Source of the DNA: Pseudoalteromonas sp. 0303
GTDB lineage: Bacteria > Pseudomonadota > Gammaproteobacteria > Enterobacterales > Alteromonadaceae
Direction of reading: 5' to 3'
DNA length: 64,000 nt
Assembly: GCF_013349995.1 (NCBI RefSeq)
Contig: NZ_JABVXF010000004.1
Location: 62,001-126,000 of the forward strand
The notes beneath the pieces were generated by a model. That model searched no databases. It was given only the letters and a program-made list of their open reading frames with translations, and was not told the DNA's origin. Within the stretch, counting starts at the first letter, position 1; each line of letters begins with the position of its first letter. Made by a program: the position numbers and the translations under genes. Below are positions 1-8,825 of this stretch, in pieces.

Positions 1-2302
1 CACCCATCAAGTTATCGCTAATGCTTTTATCGCATTCGACTTTAAACTCGATATCTTTATTTGCGCATAAAGGGGCTGTTATTCCCTGACAGTAGTCGAT
101 TAAGTCAGGCAGACTAAAAGGGGCTTTATTAAGTTGTACTTGCGAGCTTTCAGCGCGGGCAAAATCGAGCATACGATTCAATAAAGTAAGCAAGCTATTG
201 GCTGCTGATTTTGCTTGTTCGGCATGATTACGCTGCGGCTGTGTTAAGCCTTGTAAAGCGATGACATCAATTAAGCCTAGTACAGCATTGAGTGGTGTGC
301 GTATTTCATGACTAAGGTTTGCAATGAAGCGGCTCTTAGCTAATGTGGCCCGCTCTGCGTCATCTTTTGCTTTTACTAAATCCGTCACATCCTGTACATG
401 AACAACATAGTAATCAGGTGTTTGCTCAGCATTCCAAACTAATGACACACTAATTTGTAGCCAGCGCTGTAGTTCTTGCTGCTCAAGACTAAAGTGATAA
501 ACTTTTTTCTTCTCATGCAACAGCTCTGTCAGGGTATTTTTTAACGTCTGATAAGACGCCTCAGCAAATAAGTCTATTAATTTGAGCTCATTGGCGTTTT
601 CAATTGCAAAGATTTTACGTGCCGCTTTATTTGCTTGCAGCACCTGATCGTCAAGCGATACCAAAAGCACCCCATTTGCAGCATACTCCATGGCGCTACG
701 TAATTTTGCTTCGGAGCTTTGTAATGCATTGAGCGCATTATGCTGCTCGGTAATATCACGACCAATCGCCATGGTGCCGAGAAATTGCTGATGCTCGTTA
801 TAAAATGGCACGATGCTAAACAGATAACTGTTATCTTCTGTGGTCAATCTTTTTTGATAAGCTTGGCGGTCTTTGAGTACTTGCTTTTCAAGCTCGTTTA
901 ACTCGCCATTATCATCGCTAATATCACATAATTGCTGCCCTACTAGCTTTTCTTGTGGCAAACCAATATAGCGCTCATACGCCTTATTACAGCCTAAAAA
1001 CGAGCCATCAATATTCTTAAAATAAATGAGATCCGGTACGTTATTGAGCATGGTATTTAATAACGCTAAGTGACGCTCTTTCGCATCAATACTACGGCGT
1101 AATTGTTTTGACTTTACCTGTACTTGCGAATCAAGCGCTTTATTTGCCTCTTGTAACGACTGAACGAGCTCTTCATTACGGCTAAACACCTTTTTCACAC
1201 GGCTGAACCAAGGCTGCCAATCAACAGGAATACGATAATGAACTAACGCTTGTTTGCCTTCATCATGCTGCTCAAGATAATTCATTAAGTGTGTCATTGG
1301 TTTTACAAAAATACGCTGACTTAACCAAAAAACAGCGCTGAACATCATCACTAAAAACACACTCAAAAATGCGAATTCTAAAAAAATGTCGTAGCCTACC
1401 GGTTCACTCAGGGCTTGCTTTGATTCATAGAAACGAGTGTAAATAGGTAAGTTGGTTGCTTCTTGCACTAAATGACTGTGGTTATTCTTGCTCATATCTA
1501 CAGCGACATTCGGCCAATGCTCGCTAGCACTAATGGCAGTATTAAGTGCTGTTTTTGAGCTGGCAATAACTTGGTTATCTTGGTTGATAAAAATATACTC
1601 ACCATAGTTAGGCGCTATTTTTTTTAACCAGTTAGAAATTGCTTTAAGGTTATAAATCAACACGATGTAATCACGACTATTGGCAGCTCGTTGCTTGCCA
1701 ATAGCAAAGTAGGCATGACCATTAATCGTCAATACAGAGCTCGAAGCAAGTTTGTTGCTATTTATTGATAAAGGTCGAAATTTGTTATCTAACACGCTGG
1801 TCAGAAATTCACTTTTTGCTGTGCTACGGCGCTTAATATATACAAAGCCTTGCTCATTAACATAAGCAACCGCCTCTAAAGATTGAATAAGCGACAGCGT
1901 GGTATTAAAAGACGGGCCGAGGGCAATAACTCGTCGCCATTGATTAATTGCATAAGCGGTTGAGGCAAACTTTCCTTGCCCGACAACCTCCCCCACTCCA
2001 TCACCAACACTTTGATAATAATAGTGATCAAACTGGTTCACATTGCGTGCCCAACTAGGATCAAAATCATAAGAAAGTGGCTGCTCGTAAAGCTTGAACA
2101 TGGTGTCTATAAGGGCATCTGCGGCACTCATAGCATGGCTAAGCTGAGCTGATATATTATCAAAACCGTTTTGCCTGCTTTCTATCGCCCGCTCAAGTTT
2201 TAAATTATATAGGTGTAAACACAAAAAAAACGCCACCAGCAGTGGCACAATAAGTGCCACTGCCAAAGAGCGATAGTAATGCTTTAACGGTAAAAAATTC
2301 AC
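1..2302 (-). CDS. Membrane sensor histidine kinase with two PAS domains, 3'-truncated by the window edge
   Basis: The reading frame is open from a GTG at 2302 to base 1 and continues outside the window. The N-terminus has a membrane segment (about residues 8-30). A periplasmic sensor region of roughly 270 residues follows, then a second membrane segment and two PAS-type domains, the first with the phrase DLIYFKNIDGSFLGCN. A HisKA dimerisation domain contains NLSHEIRTPLN, with the phosphoacceptor His at residue 665. The ATP-binding domain is cut off, so a C-terminal receiver cannot be excluded. An in-frame stop lies five codons before the GTG, and GAGGTAAGG sits about 14 bases upstream, so the start is reasonable but not certain. 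The ligand and partner are unknown. PhoH-like, the next gene, is on the same strand upstream. Confidence 0.85.
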   Translation of the reverse strand, partial: MNFLPLKHYYRSLAVALIVPLLVAFFLCLHLYNLKLERAIESRQNGFDNISAQLSHAMSAADALIDTMFKLYEQPLSYDFDPSWARNVNQFDHYYYQSVGDGVGEVVGQGKFASTAYAINQWRRVIALGPSFNTTLSLIQSLEAVAYVNEQGFVYIKRRSTAKSEFLTSVLDNKFRPLSINSNKLASSSVLTINGHAYFAIGKQRAANSRDYIVLIYNLKAISNWLKKIAPNYGEYIFINQDNQVIASSKTALNTAISASEHWPNVAVDMSKNNHSHLVQEATNLPIYTRFYESKQALSEPVGYDIFLEFAFLSVFLVMMFSAVFWLSQRIFVKPMTHLMNYLEQHDEGKQALVHYRIPVDWQPWFSRVKKVFSRNEELVQSLQEANKALDSQVQVKSKQLRRSIDAKERHLALLNTMLNNVPDLIYFKNIDGSFLGCNKAYERYIGLPQEKLVGQQLCDISDDNGELNELEKQVLKDRQAYQKRLTTEDNSYLFSIVPFYNEHQQFLGTMAIGRDITEQHNALNALQSSEAKLRSAMEYAANGVLLVSLDDQVLQANKAARKIFAIENANELKLIDLFAEASYQTLKNTLTELLHEKKKVYHFSLEQQELQRWLQISVSLVWNAEQTPDYYVVHVQDVTDLVKAKDDAERATLAKSRFIANLSHEIRTPLNAVLGLIDVIALQGLTQPQRNHAEQAKSAANSLLTLLNRMLDFARAESSQVQLNKAPFSLPDLIDYCQGITAPLCANKDIEFKVECDKSISDNLMG

Positions 2303-2364
2303 TGGCTTATAAGTACCTTACCTCGATAACAGCTAGGTTAACGAGGCATAGGAATACTGGCAAG

Positions 2365-3762
2365 TTATAAATTTTCTTCAGCAAAGCTGGCTAAGCGGCT
2401 ACGTACCACACCGTTTAAGTTAACAGTGGCACTGCCCTGAAAATCTTTAAAACGTTCAACAATATAAGTTAAGCCTGAGGTAACTGGCGTGAGGTAATTA
2501 CTATCAATTTGCGCTAGGTTACCTGAGCAAATGAGTTTAGTGCCTTCGCCGCAGCGAGTAATAATGGTCTTCAGTTGTGAAGCAGTTAAGTTTTGACTTT
2601 CATCCAAAATAACAACCGCGTTTTGAATACTACGACCACGCATAAAGTTTACCGATTTAAACTGTACGTTGGCTTTTTCCATAATGTAATTACGGCTTGA
2701 AATTGGATTCTCATCTCCTTTATGCAGCACTTCTAACGTATCGGTAATAGCAGCTAACCAAGGCGCCATTTTCTCTTCTTCAGTACCCGGTAAAAAGCCT
2801 ATCGATTCAGCAATTTCTGGGGTATTACGAGTGACAATCACTTTATCGTAAATGCCTTTTTCAATAATCATTTCGAGGGCACTGGCAAGAGCGAGTAAGG
2901 TTTTACCACAGCCTGCCGGGCCAGTTAAAATCACCAATTCAATACTTGGGTCAAGTAACGCATCAAGTGCCATCCCTTGATAAACATTTTTTGGCTTAAC
3001 GCCCCAAGCGGTATGGCTCATCAAGCGCTCAACACTGATATCCTTTAAAGTAATTTGTTTATCATCGTAGCTTGTTACTCGAGCCGCAAAGTGGTCGCTT
3101 TCATCTAAAATATATTCATTACAGAACACATCGCTAATCGTGCTCTTTGCCACATGATGATAGGTATCTCGGCCTTGCTGCTCTGTTTCGCATTCTCCAA
3201 CCTGTTGCCAAAAATCACCTTCAATTTTTTTATAGCCGCTAGTAAGCAAAGCAATGTCGTCAATTAATTGGTCTGTTCTGTAGTCTTCAACAAATTTAAG
3301 GCCTGCCCCTTTCGCTTTGAGGCGCATATTTATGTCTTTAGTGACAAGCACCACCTTGCTATCGCTGTGTTGCTTCTGTAAATGAACAGCACAATTGATG
3401 ATGCGGTGGTCGTTTTCGTTGCCAGGTAAACCCGAAATACTGTCTGCAAATAAATGGTCATTAACGATAATTAAGCGGCCACGAGATTCTGTTTTAGCCT
3501 TTTTGTTACTAGGGAGCGCGACACCCTGCAACATTTGCTCTGGCGAAGCGTCCTTTAGCACTTCATCTAAACCACGAATAGCAACACGGGCGTCACGGCT
3601 AACGTCATGTTTCCTATCTTTAATGTGGTCGAGCTCTTCTAATACTGTCATGGGGATAACAACATCATGTTCTTGGAAAGATAAATAAGCGAGGGGTTCG
3701 TGGAGTAATACATTGGTATCGAGCACATACATTTTACTATCAAGGTTCGAAGCTTTTTCCAT
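2365..3762 (-). CDS. PIN domain - PhoH family ATPase
   Basis: 465-residue two-domain protein. The N-terminal PIN-type nuclease fold (about 10-160) shows the expected acidic residues: D15 in VLDTN, the EELD cluster near 42-45, D118 and D143. The C-terminal PhoH P-loop ATPase (about 250-465) has Walker A GPAGCGKT at 281-288 and Walker B VVILDESQN near 383-391. This PIN-PhoH (PhoH2-like) arrangement is known in other bacteria as an RNA helicase/RNase. Activity here is inferred. The gene is divergent from rapA. AAGGAAAG lies just before the ATG and supports the start. The cellular role is uncertain, probably RNA metabolism or phosphate/stress response. Confidence 0.93.
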   Translation of the reverse strand: MEKASNLDSKMYVLDTNVLLHEPLAYLSFQEHDVVIPMTVLEELDHIKDRKHDVSRDARVAIRGLDEVLKDASPEQMLQGVALPSNKKAKTESRGRLIIVNDHLFADSISGLPGNENDHRIINCAVHLQKQHSDSKVVLVTKDINMRLKAKGAGLKFVEDYRTDQLIDDIALLTSGYKKIEGDFWQQVGECETEQQGRDTYHHVAKSTISDVFCNEYILDESDHFAARVTSYDDKQITLKDISVERLMSHTAWGVKPKNVYQGMALDALLDPSIELVILTGPAGCGKTLLALASALEMIIEKGIYDKVIVTRNTPEIAESIGFLPGTEEEKMAPWLAAITDTLEVLHKGDENPISSRNYIMEKANVQFKSVNFMRGRSIQNAVVILDESQNLTASQLKTIITRCGEGTKLICSGNLAQIDSNYLTPVTSGLTYIVERFKDFQGSATVNLNGVVRSRLASFAEENL

Positions 3763-4061
3763 AGCACTTTCCTTACGTTTTATGATTTTTATGCTATACC
3801 CAATAAACTAAACAAGCGGCGGATGAAGCTATGGTTTATTCGTCAGGTATATACTCAGTTTAGTCTATTTACGACAAAAGTCCTTTTTATGACAAACAAA
3901 TATACAATTATTTAACCGGTTAAAATACATACAATTTTTACCGTTAATAATGGCTTAAAAAGGTTGACTAAATTTAATTGTGCGCGGCGAGTTTACTGCC
4001 TTGAAGTAGCATGGCGTTACAGGTAACATAGCCGCCTTTTTTCTTCATAGACGAGACATAC
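3763..4061. other. Divergent intergenic region between phoH-like and rapA
   Basis: An AT-rich spacer of just under 300 bases that should hold promoters for both flanking genes. TTGACT at 3964-3969 resembles a -35 box, but I see no good -10 at the right distance. A small perfect inverted repeat GTTAC-AG-GTAAC lies at 4016-4027, within the rapA leader. No ORF or RNA gene was recognised. Confidence 0.5.
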
Positions 4062-6956
4062 ATGAATTTTTCCTTAGGTCAGCGTTGGATCAGTGATACT
4101 GAGTCAGATTTAGGATTAGGCACCGTTGTTGCCCTTGAAGGCCGTCAGGTCAGCATTTTATTTCCAGCCAGTGGAGAAAACAGAGTTTATTCTTTAACAG
4201 AAGCACCTGTTACTCGTGTCGCATTTAATCCAGGTGATATTATTCGCAGCGTTGAAGAGTGGGAATTAGAAGTCGAGTCTGTTGAAGAGCAAGGCGAGTT
4301 ACTATGCTATCACGGCATTCGCGTCGATAATGGTGAAAAAGCGCAGTTAAAAGAAACCTTTTTAGATCACTTTATCAAATTCAATAAACCACAAGACCGC
4401 TTATTTGCAGGCCAAGTGGACCGTTTTGACCGCTACACGCTGCGCTACCAAACTTGGCAGCACCAGTTTGAGCGCCAGCAATCTCCTTTAAAAGGTTTAA
4501 TTGGTCAGCGTGCAAACCTTATTCCGCATCAGCTTTACATTGCACAAGAAGTGGGTAAACGTTTTGCACCACGCGTATTACTTTCTGATGAAGTGGGTTT
4601 AGGTAAAACCATTGAAGCAGGTATGATTTTACATCAACAAATCATCAGTGGCCGTGCTAGCCGCGTACTGATTGTTGTGCCTGAAAACTTACAGCATCAG
4701 TGGTTAGTAGAAATGCTACGTCGCTTTAACTTACGTTTTTCAATCTTTGATGAAGAACGTTGTGATGAAGCATTCGCAGACTCTCCAAACGTATTCGAAA
4801 CAGAACAGTTAGTACTTACTAGCCTTGAGTTCTTAAGCAAGAAAAAACGCTGGTTTGAGCAAGCAACCCTAGCTGATTGGGATTTATTGGTTGTTGATGA
4901 AGCGCACCATTTAAGTATCAATAATGGTAAGCCAAGCACTGAATACCAACGCATGGCAGAGTTAAGCCAAGACATTCCGGGCCTTATCTTATTAACTGCA
5001 ACGCCAGATCAACTTGGTCACCGCAGTCACTTTGCCCGCTTACAATTACTCGACCCTGATCGTTTCTACGACTACGATGCGTTTGTTGAAGAAGAAAGTA
5101 ACTACAAAGAGGTTGCTGAAGCTGCTAATCAATTACTGGGTGAAAAAGGCCTTGATGATGCATCTCGTGCTACATTAAAAGAGCTATTAAAAGAAACCGA
5201 CATCACTGACCTTTTAGCGAAAGCGGAGCAAGGTGATGAAACGGCGCGCAACGAAATTTTATCAATGCTGCTGGACCGCCATGGTACGGGTCGTATTTTA
5301 TTTAGAAATAGCCGCAGCGGTATTGATGGTTACCCAAGCCGTAAGCTTCATGCATACCCTATGGCAATGCCAAAACAATATAAAACGGCGATGTCGGTAC
5401 TGGGTAACATGGGCGGCATTCAAAATGCTGAACTAACGGCACTTCGCGCTCTATTCCCTGAAAAGATCTTCCAAGAGTTTGAAGGTGAAAATGCTAGCTG
5501 GGGCGCATTTGACCCACGTGTTGATTGGTTAATCGAAACCTTAAAAACCCTTAAACACGAAAAAGTACTGCTTATCTGTGCTAAAGCCGAAACCGCACTT
5601 AGCCTAGAACAGATTTTACGTGAGCGTGAAGCAATTAAAGCCTCTGTTTTCCATGAAGGCATGTCGATTGTTGAACGTGACCGTGCAGCGGCTTACTTTG
5701 CCGACGAGTACGACAGCGCGCAAATTCTACTTTGTTCTGAAATTGGTTCTGAAGGTCGTAACTTCCAATTCTCGCATCACCTAGTATTGTTTGATTTACC
5801 ACTTAATCCAGACTTACTTGAGCAACGTATAGGTCGTCTTGACCGTATTGGTCAAACTCAAGACGTAAACATTCATGTGCCGTATTTTGAAAACACCGCA
5901 CAAGAAGTGTTATTACGTTGGTACAACGAAGGCTTAGATGCGTTTGAAACAACATCGACAACAGGGCAAATGCTGTATAAAGAGTATGGCGAAGAATTGC
6001 TTGAGTTTATTGGTGCACACAATTGCGACGAAGAAGAGCTAGACCCACTACTAGAACAAGTTGCAGGTCAAAATGCTAAGCTTCGTAAGCAAATGGAAAG
6101 TGGCCGTGACCGCTTACTAGAGCTGCATTCAAGTGGCCAAGGCCGAGCAGAAAGCCTTGTAGCTGATATCGAAGAGTTAGACGATCAATTCACGCTACCA
6201 AGTTACATGATCAATGTGTTCGACACCTTTGGGGTAAGCCAAGAAGATAAAGGTGAAAATACCATTATCTTAAAACCAACTGAGCACATGCTAAATCCAT
6301 CTTTCCCATGTTTGAAAGATGATGGCATCACAGTAACGTTTGATCGCAGCACCTCGCTTTCGCAAGAAGACGCGCATTTCATCAGTTGGGACCACCCAAT
6401 GGTGCAAGGCAGCTTAGACATGATTTGTGATGATGACTTTGGTACTGCCTCTGTGGCGTTACTGAAAAACAAAAAGCTTCCTGCTGGTACCTTCTTTGTT
6501 GAGCTTATTTTCATTGCGGAGGCGATGGCGCCTAAAGCTCTTCAGGTTGGCCGCTTCTTGCCACCAACGCCTATTCGTATCTTATTAGATAAGGGCAGTA
6601 ACAATCTGGCTGATAATGTTGCTTTTGATGCTTTCAATCAGCAGTTGTCTGCGGTTGGTCGCCAAACGGCAAGTAAATTAGCCAGCGCGCTACAAAGTGC
6701 CATTCACCCAATGATCACTAGTGCGCAAGGCATGGCACAAACCAAGCTTGAAACACTACGCGCTGAATCGCTAGAGAAAATGCAAACTGCACTCGGTGAA
6801 GAGCAGGCTCGTTTAACAGCTCTTAAGCAGATCAACCCGAATATTCGTGATGAAGAACTGAGCTTCTTTGATAAGCAACGTAGTGAACTCACTACTTACA
6901 TCGAAAAAGCCCAAGTTAAACTGGATGCAATTCGTTTAATTGTCGTTTCGCACTAA
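4062..6956 (+). CDS. rapA: RNA polymerase-associated protein RapA (Swi2/Snf2 ATPase)
   Basis: 964 residues, matching the usual length of about 968. RapA binds core RNA polymerase and uses ATP hydrolysis to promote its recycling. An N-terminal Tudor-like region (about 1-110) precedes the Snf2 motor. The motor contains DEVGLGKT (176-183), the DEAH box at 279-282, and a C-terminal helicase lobe with the QRIGRLDRIGQ signature. The ATG start MNFSLGQRWISDTE matches the family N-terminus. A strong terminator follows the gene. Confidence 0.98.
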   Translation: MNFSLGQRWISDTESDLGLGTVVALEGRQVSILFPASGENRVYSLTEAPVTRVAFNPGDIIRSVEEWELEVESVEEQGELLCYHGIRVDNGEKAQLKETFLDHFIKFNKPQDRLFAGQVDRFDRYTLRYQTWQHQFERQQSPLKGLIGQRANLIPHQLYIAQEVGKRFAPRVLLSDEVGLGKTIEAGMILHQQIISGRASRVLIVVPENLQHQWLVEMLRRFNLRFSIFDEERCDEAFADSPNVFETEQLVLTSLEFLSKKKRWFEQATLADWDLLVVDEAHHLSINNGKPSTEYQRMAELSQDIPGLILLTATPDQLGHRSHFARLQLLDPDRFYDYDAFVEEESNYKEVAEAANQLLGEKGLDDASRATLKELLKETDITDLLAKAEQGDETARNEILSMLLDRHGTGRILFRNSRSGIDGYPSRKLHAYPMAMPKQYKTAMSVLGNMGGIQNAELTALRALFPEKIFQEFEGENASWGAFDPRVDWLIETLKTLKHEKVLLICAKAETALSLEQILREREAIKASVFHEGMSIVERDRAAAYFADEYDSAQILLCSEIGSEGRNFQFSHHLVLFDLPLNPDLLEQRIGRLDRIGQTQDVNIHVPYFENTAQEVLLRWYNEGLDAFETTSTTGQMLYKEYGEELLEFIGAHNCDEEELDPLLEQVAGQNAKLRKQMESGRDRLLELHSSGQGRAESLVADIEELDDQFTLPSYMINVFDTFGVSQEDKGENTIILKPTEHMLNPSFPCLKDDGITVTFDRSTSLSQEDAHFISWDHPMVQGSLDMICDDDFGTASVALLKNKKLPAGTFFVELIFIAEAMAPKALQVGRFLPPTPIRILLDKGSNNLADNVAFDAFNQQLSAVGRQTASKLASALQSAIHPMITSAQGMAQTKLETLRAESLEKMQTALGEEQARLTALKQINPNIRDEELSFFDKQRSELTTYIEKAQVKLDAIRLIVVSH

Positions 6957-6981
6957 CGTTAAATAGCTAAACTCAAACTAC

Positions 6982-7012
6982 AAACGCGATGTGCTTTCAC
7001 ATCGCGTTTTTT
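6982..7012 (+). terminator. Rho-independent terminator of rapA
   Basis: Stem AACGCGATGTG / CACATCGCGTT with loop CTTT, followed by a T-run. It lies 25 bases after the rapA stop. It also shows that the following small gene cannot start at an ATG inside the hairpin. Confidence 0.9.
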
Positions 7013-7024
7013 ATTACCCTCACA

Positions 7025-7058
7025 TTGACCTTACCGAAACAAGGTGTACACTGTACAC
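7025..7058 (+). promoter_or_regulatory. Toxin-antitoxin promoter with overlapping operator
   Basis: TTGACC (7025-7030), a 16-base spacer and TACACT (7047-7052) form a sigma-70-like promoter. A perfect inverted repeat GTGTAC-N3-GTACAC (7044-7058) overlaps the -10 box. This is the expected geometry for autorepression by the HTH antitoxin encoded two genes downstream. Operator function is inferred. Confidence 0.65.
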
Positions 7059-7084
7059 AACATAGATTAAATGGAATTAATGCT

Positions 7085-7414
7085 ATGACACATGCAATTG
7101 AATTTATAGAAACCTCCATCTTCACTAGGCAAATAAAGCAAATTGCCACTGACGATGAGTTACGAAGTTTGCAAGTTGAACTAATAGCCAACCCTCTGAA
7201 AGGAGAGCTAATAAAAGAAACTGGCGGGCTTAGAAAAGTACGAATGGCAACGGGTCACAAAGGTAAAAGCGGTAGTACCCGAGTTATTTATTTTGTTGCT
7301 CATTTAGAACGTATTTACTTTGTTTTGGCATACCATAAAGCAACTAAAACTACTCTTAGTAAGTCTGAAAAGGCACAGCTTAAAGAGTTAGTTATTAAAC
7401 TAAAAGGTGAATAA
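7085..7414 (+). CDS. Type II toxin, RelE/HigB2-like mRNA interferase
   Basis: 109 residues from the ATG at 7085. A longer frame back to 6989 would begin inside the rapA terminator and upstream of the promoter, so it was rejected. The sequence resembles Vibrio HigB2: a beta-strand start (IEFIETSIFTRQI), the central GGLRKVRMA and the later RVIYF segment, all characteristic of this RelE subfamily. The family cleaves mRNA on the ribosome. The toxin gene precedes the antitoxin gene (stop and start two bases apart), the higBA order. Whether it is active is not shown by sequence. Confidence 0.85.
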   Translation: MTHAIEFIETSIFTRQIKQIATDDELRSLQVELIANPLKGELIKETGGLRKVRMATGHKGKSGSTRVIYFVAHLERIYFVLAYHKATKTTLSKSEKAQLKELVIKLKGE

Positions 7415-7416
7415 TC

Positions 7417-7701
7417 ATGAGCTTATTTGATGAGTTGAAAGCTTCTTTACAAGAAGCTGTTGATATTGAAAAACAAAAAGTCGCTCCTGCACGTAGTACT
7501 CAATTCGATATCGCCGATGTAAAAGCTATACGTATGAAACTGAACGTTTCTCAAGCTGAATTTGCTAAGGCACTTGGGACCAGTGCAGACACCATAAAAA
7601 GTTGGGAAACTAAACGTAGAAATCCAACTGGTTTAGCGGCAAAAGTGCTGGCTACAATTCAAGATAACCCTAACATCTATTTTGAAATTGCGGCTCATTA
7701 G
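7417..7701 (+). CDS. Antitoxin, NadS/HigA-type HTH regulator
   Basis: 94 residues. The C-terminal half is an XRE-type helix-turn-helix (about 36-80) with LNVSQAEFAKALGTSADTI followed by WE and the RRNPTG segment. The N-terminal part is helical (FDELKASLQEAVDIEKQK) and would contact the toxin. Starts two bases after the toxin stop, so the pair is translationally coupled. The product should neutralise the toxin and repress the promoter through the 7044-7058 inverted repeat. The NadS name is the family label used for this type and says nothing about NAD. Confidence 0.85.
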   Translation: MSLFDELKASLQEAVDIEKQKVAPARSTQFDIADVKAIRMKLNVSQAEFAKALGTSADTIKSWETKRRNPTGLAAKVLATIQDNPNIYFEIAAH

Positions 7702-7726
7702 CTAACAGCAAAGCCATGACGAATGT

Positions 7727-7957
7727 TTATACAAAAAACACCACTAGGGTAATAATTGAGGCCACTGCCGCTAGCTTGCAAAATAACTTAGCTAAGCTTT
7801 TGCTTCTTTGTATTAAATCGTCTTTGTAAGCTTGCTTCAAATATACTGCTTGTAGGTCTGAAAAACCTTTACAGTGCGGGCATTCAGGCTCAAGGTCATT
7901 AACTTCTAAGCCACAACGTGTACAAGGTTTACTGCGAATTAAACCAAGGCGAAACAT
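7727..7957 (-). CDS. Small zinc-ribbon protein with C-terminal membrane anchor
   Basis: 76 residues, no named function. Four cysteines at 12, 15, 26 and 29 (CTRC...CPHC) form a zinc ribbon. Residues about 58-76 are a hydrophobic tail that probably anchors the protein in the inner membrane with the ribbon in the cytoplasm. Monocistronic and convergent to the antitoxin gene. Confidence 0.7.
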   Translation of the reverse strand: MFRLGLIRSKPCTRCGLEVNDLEPECPHCKGFSDLQAVYLKQAYKDDLIQRSKSLAKLFCKLAAVASIITLVVFFV

Positions 7958-8032
7958 TCACTTGTCCTTTTATTTAAACTCCATAGCTGAATTTACTGTA
8001 TCTCAGCTGCTACTCGAAAACCAGCACTGGCA

Positions 8033-8061
8033 TTGTGTATGCGCTCATACTCCTTTAAAAT
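8033..8061 (+). promoter_or_regulatory. Putative sigma-70 promoter of rluA
   Basis: TTGTGT (8033-8038), 17-base spacer, TAAAAT (8056-8061), about 30 bases before the rluA GTG start. Confidence 0.5.
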
Positions 8062-8090
8062 AGCGCCCTTGCATATCATCGAGGCTGGCT

Positions 8091-8744
8091 GTGTTACTCA
8101 ATTATAATCCCCCAATGACACCTTATTTAAGTATTGTTTATCAAGACGATGACTTGCTTATTGTGAATAAACCAAGTGGTTTACTTACTGTGCCGGGAAA
8201 AGATCCAAAACACGCCGACTGCCTTATTGCTCGCATTAACCGCGTTTTTCCAACGGCAAAAATTGTTCATCGCCTTGATATGGCTACCTCTGGCATTATT
8301 TGTTTAGCTATGCACAAAGAAGCGCATCGTAATTTAAGCATTCAGTTTCAAGATAGGAAAACTGCAAAACGCTACATTGCTCGTGTATTTGGTAAGCTTG
8401 AGCAAGAAACTGGATCGGTAGATTTGCCACTTATTTGTGATTGGCCGAACCGACCAAAGCAAATGGTTGATCACGATAATGGCAAACCGTCATTAACCCA
8501 CTTTAAAGTGCTTGAGTATGAACAGAATGCAACTCGTGTTGAGCTGATCCCAATTACTGGGCGCTCTCACCAACTACGTGTGCACATGCTGTCATTGGGT
8601 CACCCTATTTTAGGCGATAAGCTGTATGCTCACCCCGAGGCATTCGCCATGGCTCCTCGCTTACAACTGCATGCCGAAATGCTTACCTTAGCTCATCCAG
8701 CCAACGGTGAAACATTGATTTTTGAAGCAGCACCTGAGTTTTAA
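8091..8744 (+). CDS. rluA: rRNA/tRNA pseudouridine synthase RluA
   Basis: 217 residues, close to the 219 of E. coli RluA, which modifies U746 of 23S rRNA and U32 of some tRNAs. HRLDMATSG carries the catalytic Asp at 63. DLPLICDWPNRPKQ and PITGRSHQLRVHML are near-identical to the enterobacterial protein. The GTG start was chosen over the internal ATG at codon 9 because the NYNPP segment before that ATG is conserved in E. coli RluA. Confidence 0.96.
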   Translation: MLLNYNPPMTPYLSIVYQDDDLLIVNKPSGLLTVPGKDPKHADCLIARINRVFPTAKIVHRLDMATSGIICLAMHKEAHRNLSIQFQDRKTAKRYIARVFGKLEQETGSVDLPLICDWPNRPKQMVDHDNGKPSLTHFKVLEYEQNATRVELIPITGRSHQLRVHMLSLGHPILGDKLYAHPEAFAMAPRLQLHAEMLTLAHPANGETLIFEAAPEF

Positions 8745-8754
8745 GACAATTCGC

Positions 8755-8781
8755 TAAATATTTAATAAATACTGCCGATAG
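8755..8781 (+). promoter_or_regulatory. Sigma-28-like promoter element and hairpin before the DUF3530 gene
   Basis: TAAATATT, an 11-base spacer and GCCGATAG match the FliA consensus (TAAAGTTT-N11-GCCGATAA) at 13 of 16 positions with the exact spacing. The GCCGATA half is also one arm of an inverted repeat whose other arm, TATCGGC (8819-8825), directly abuts the ATG. A leader hairpin is therefore an alternative reading of the same bases. Confidence 0.4.
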
Positions 8782-8825
8782 TTAATTTAATCACTGATTT
8801 AATTAAAGACTCAGGTAATATCGGC

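Noticed and set aside
6989-7084. Longer N-terminus for the toxin gene
   Set aside because: Would begin inside the rapA terminator and run across the toxin-antitoxin promoter; the ATG at 7085 fits the family.
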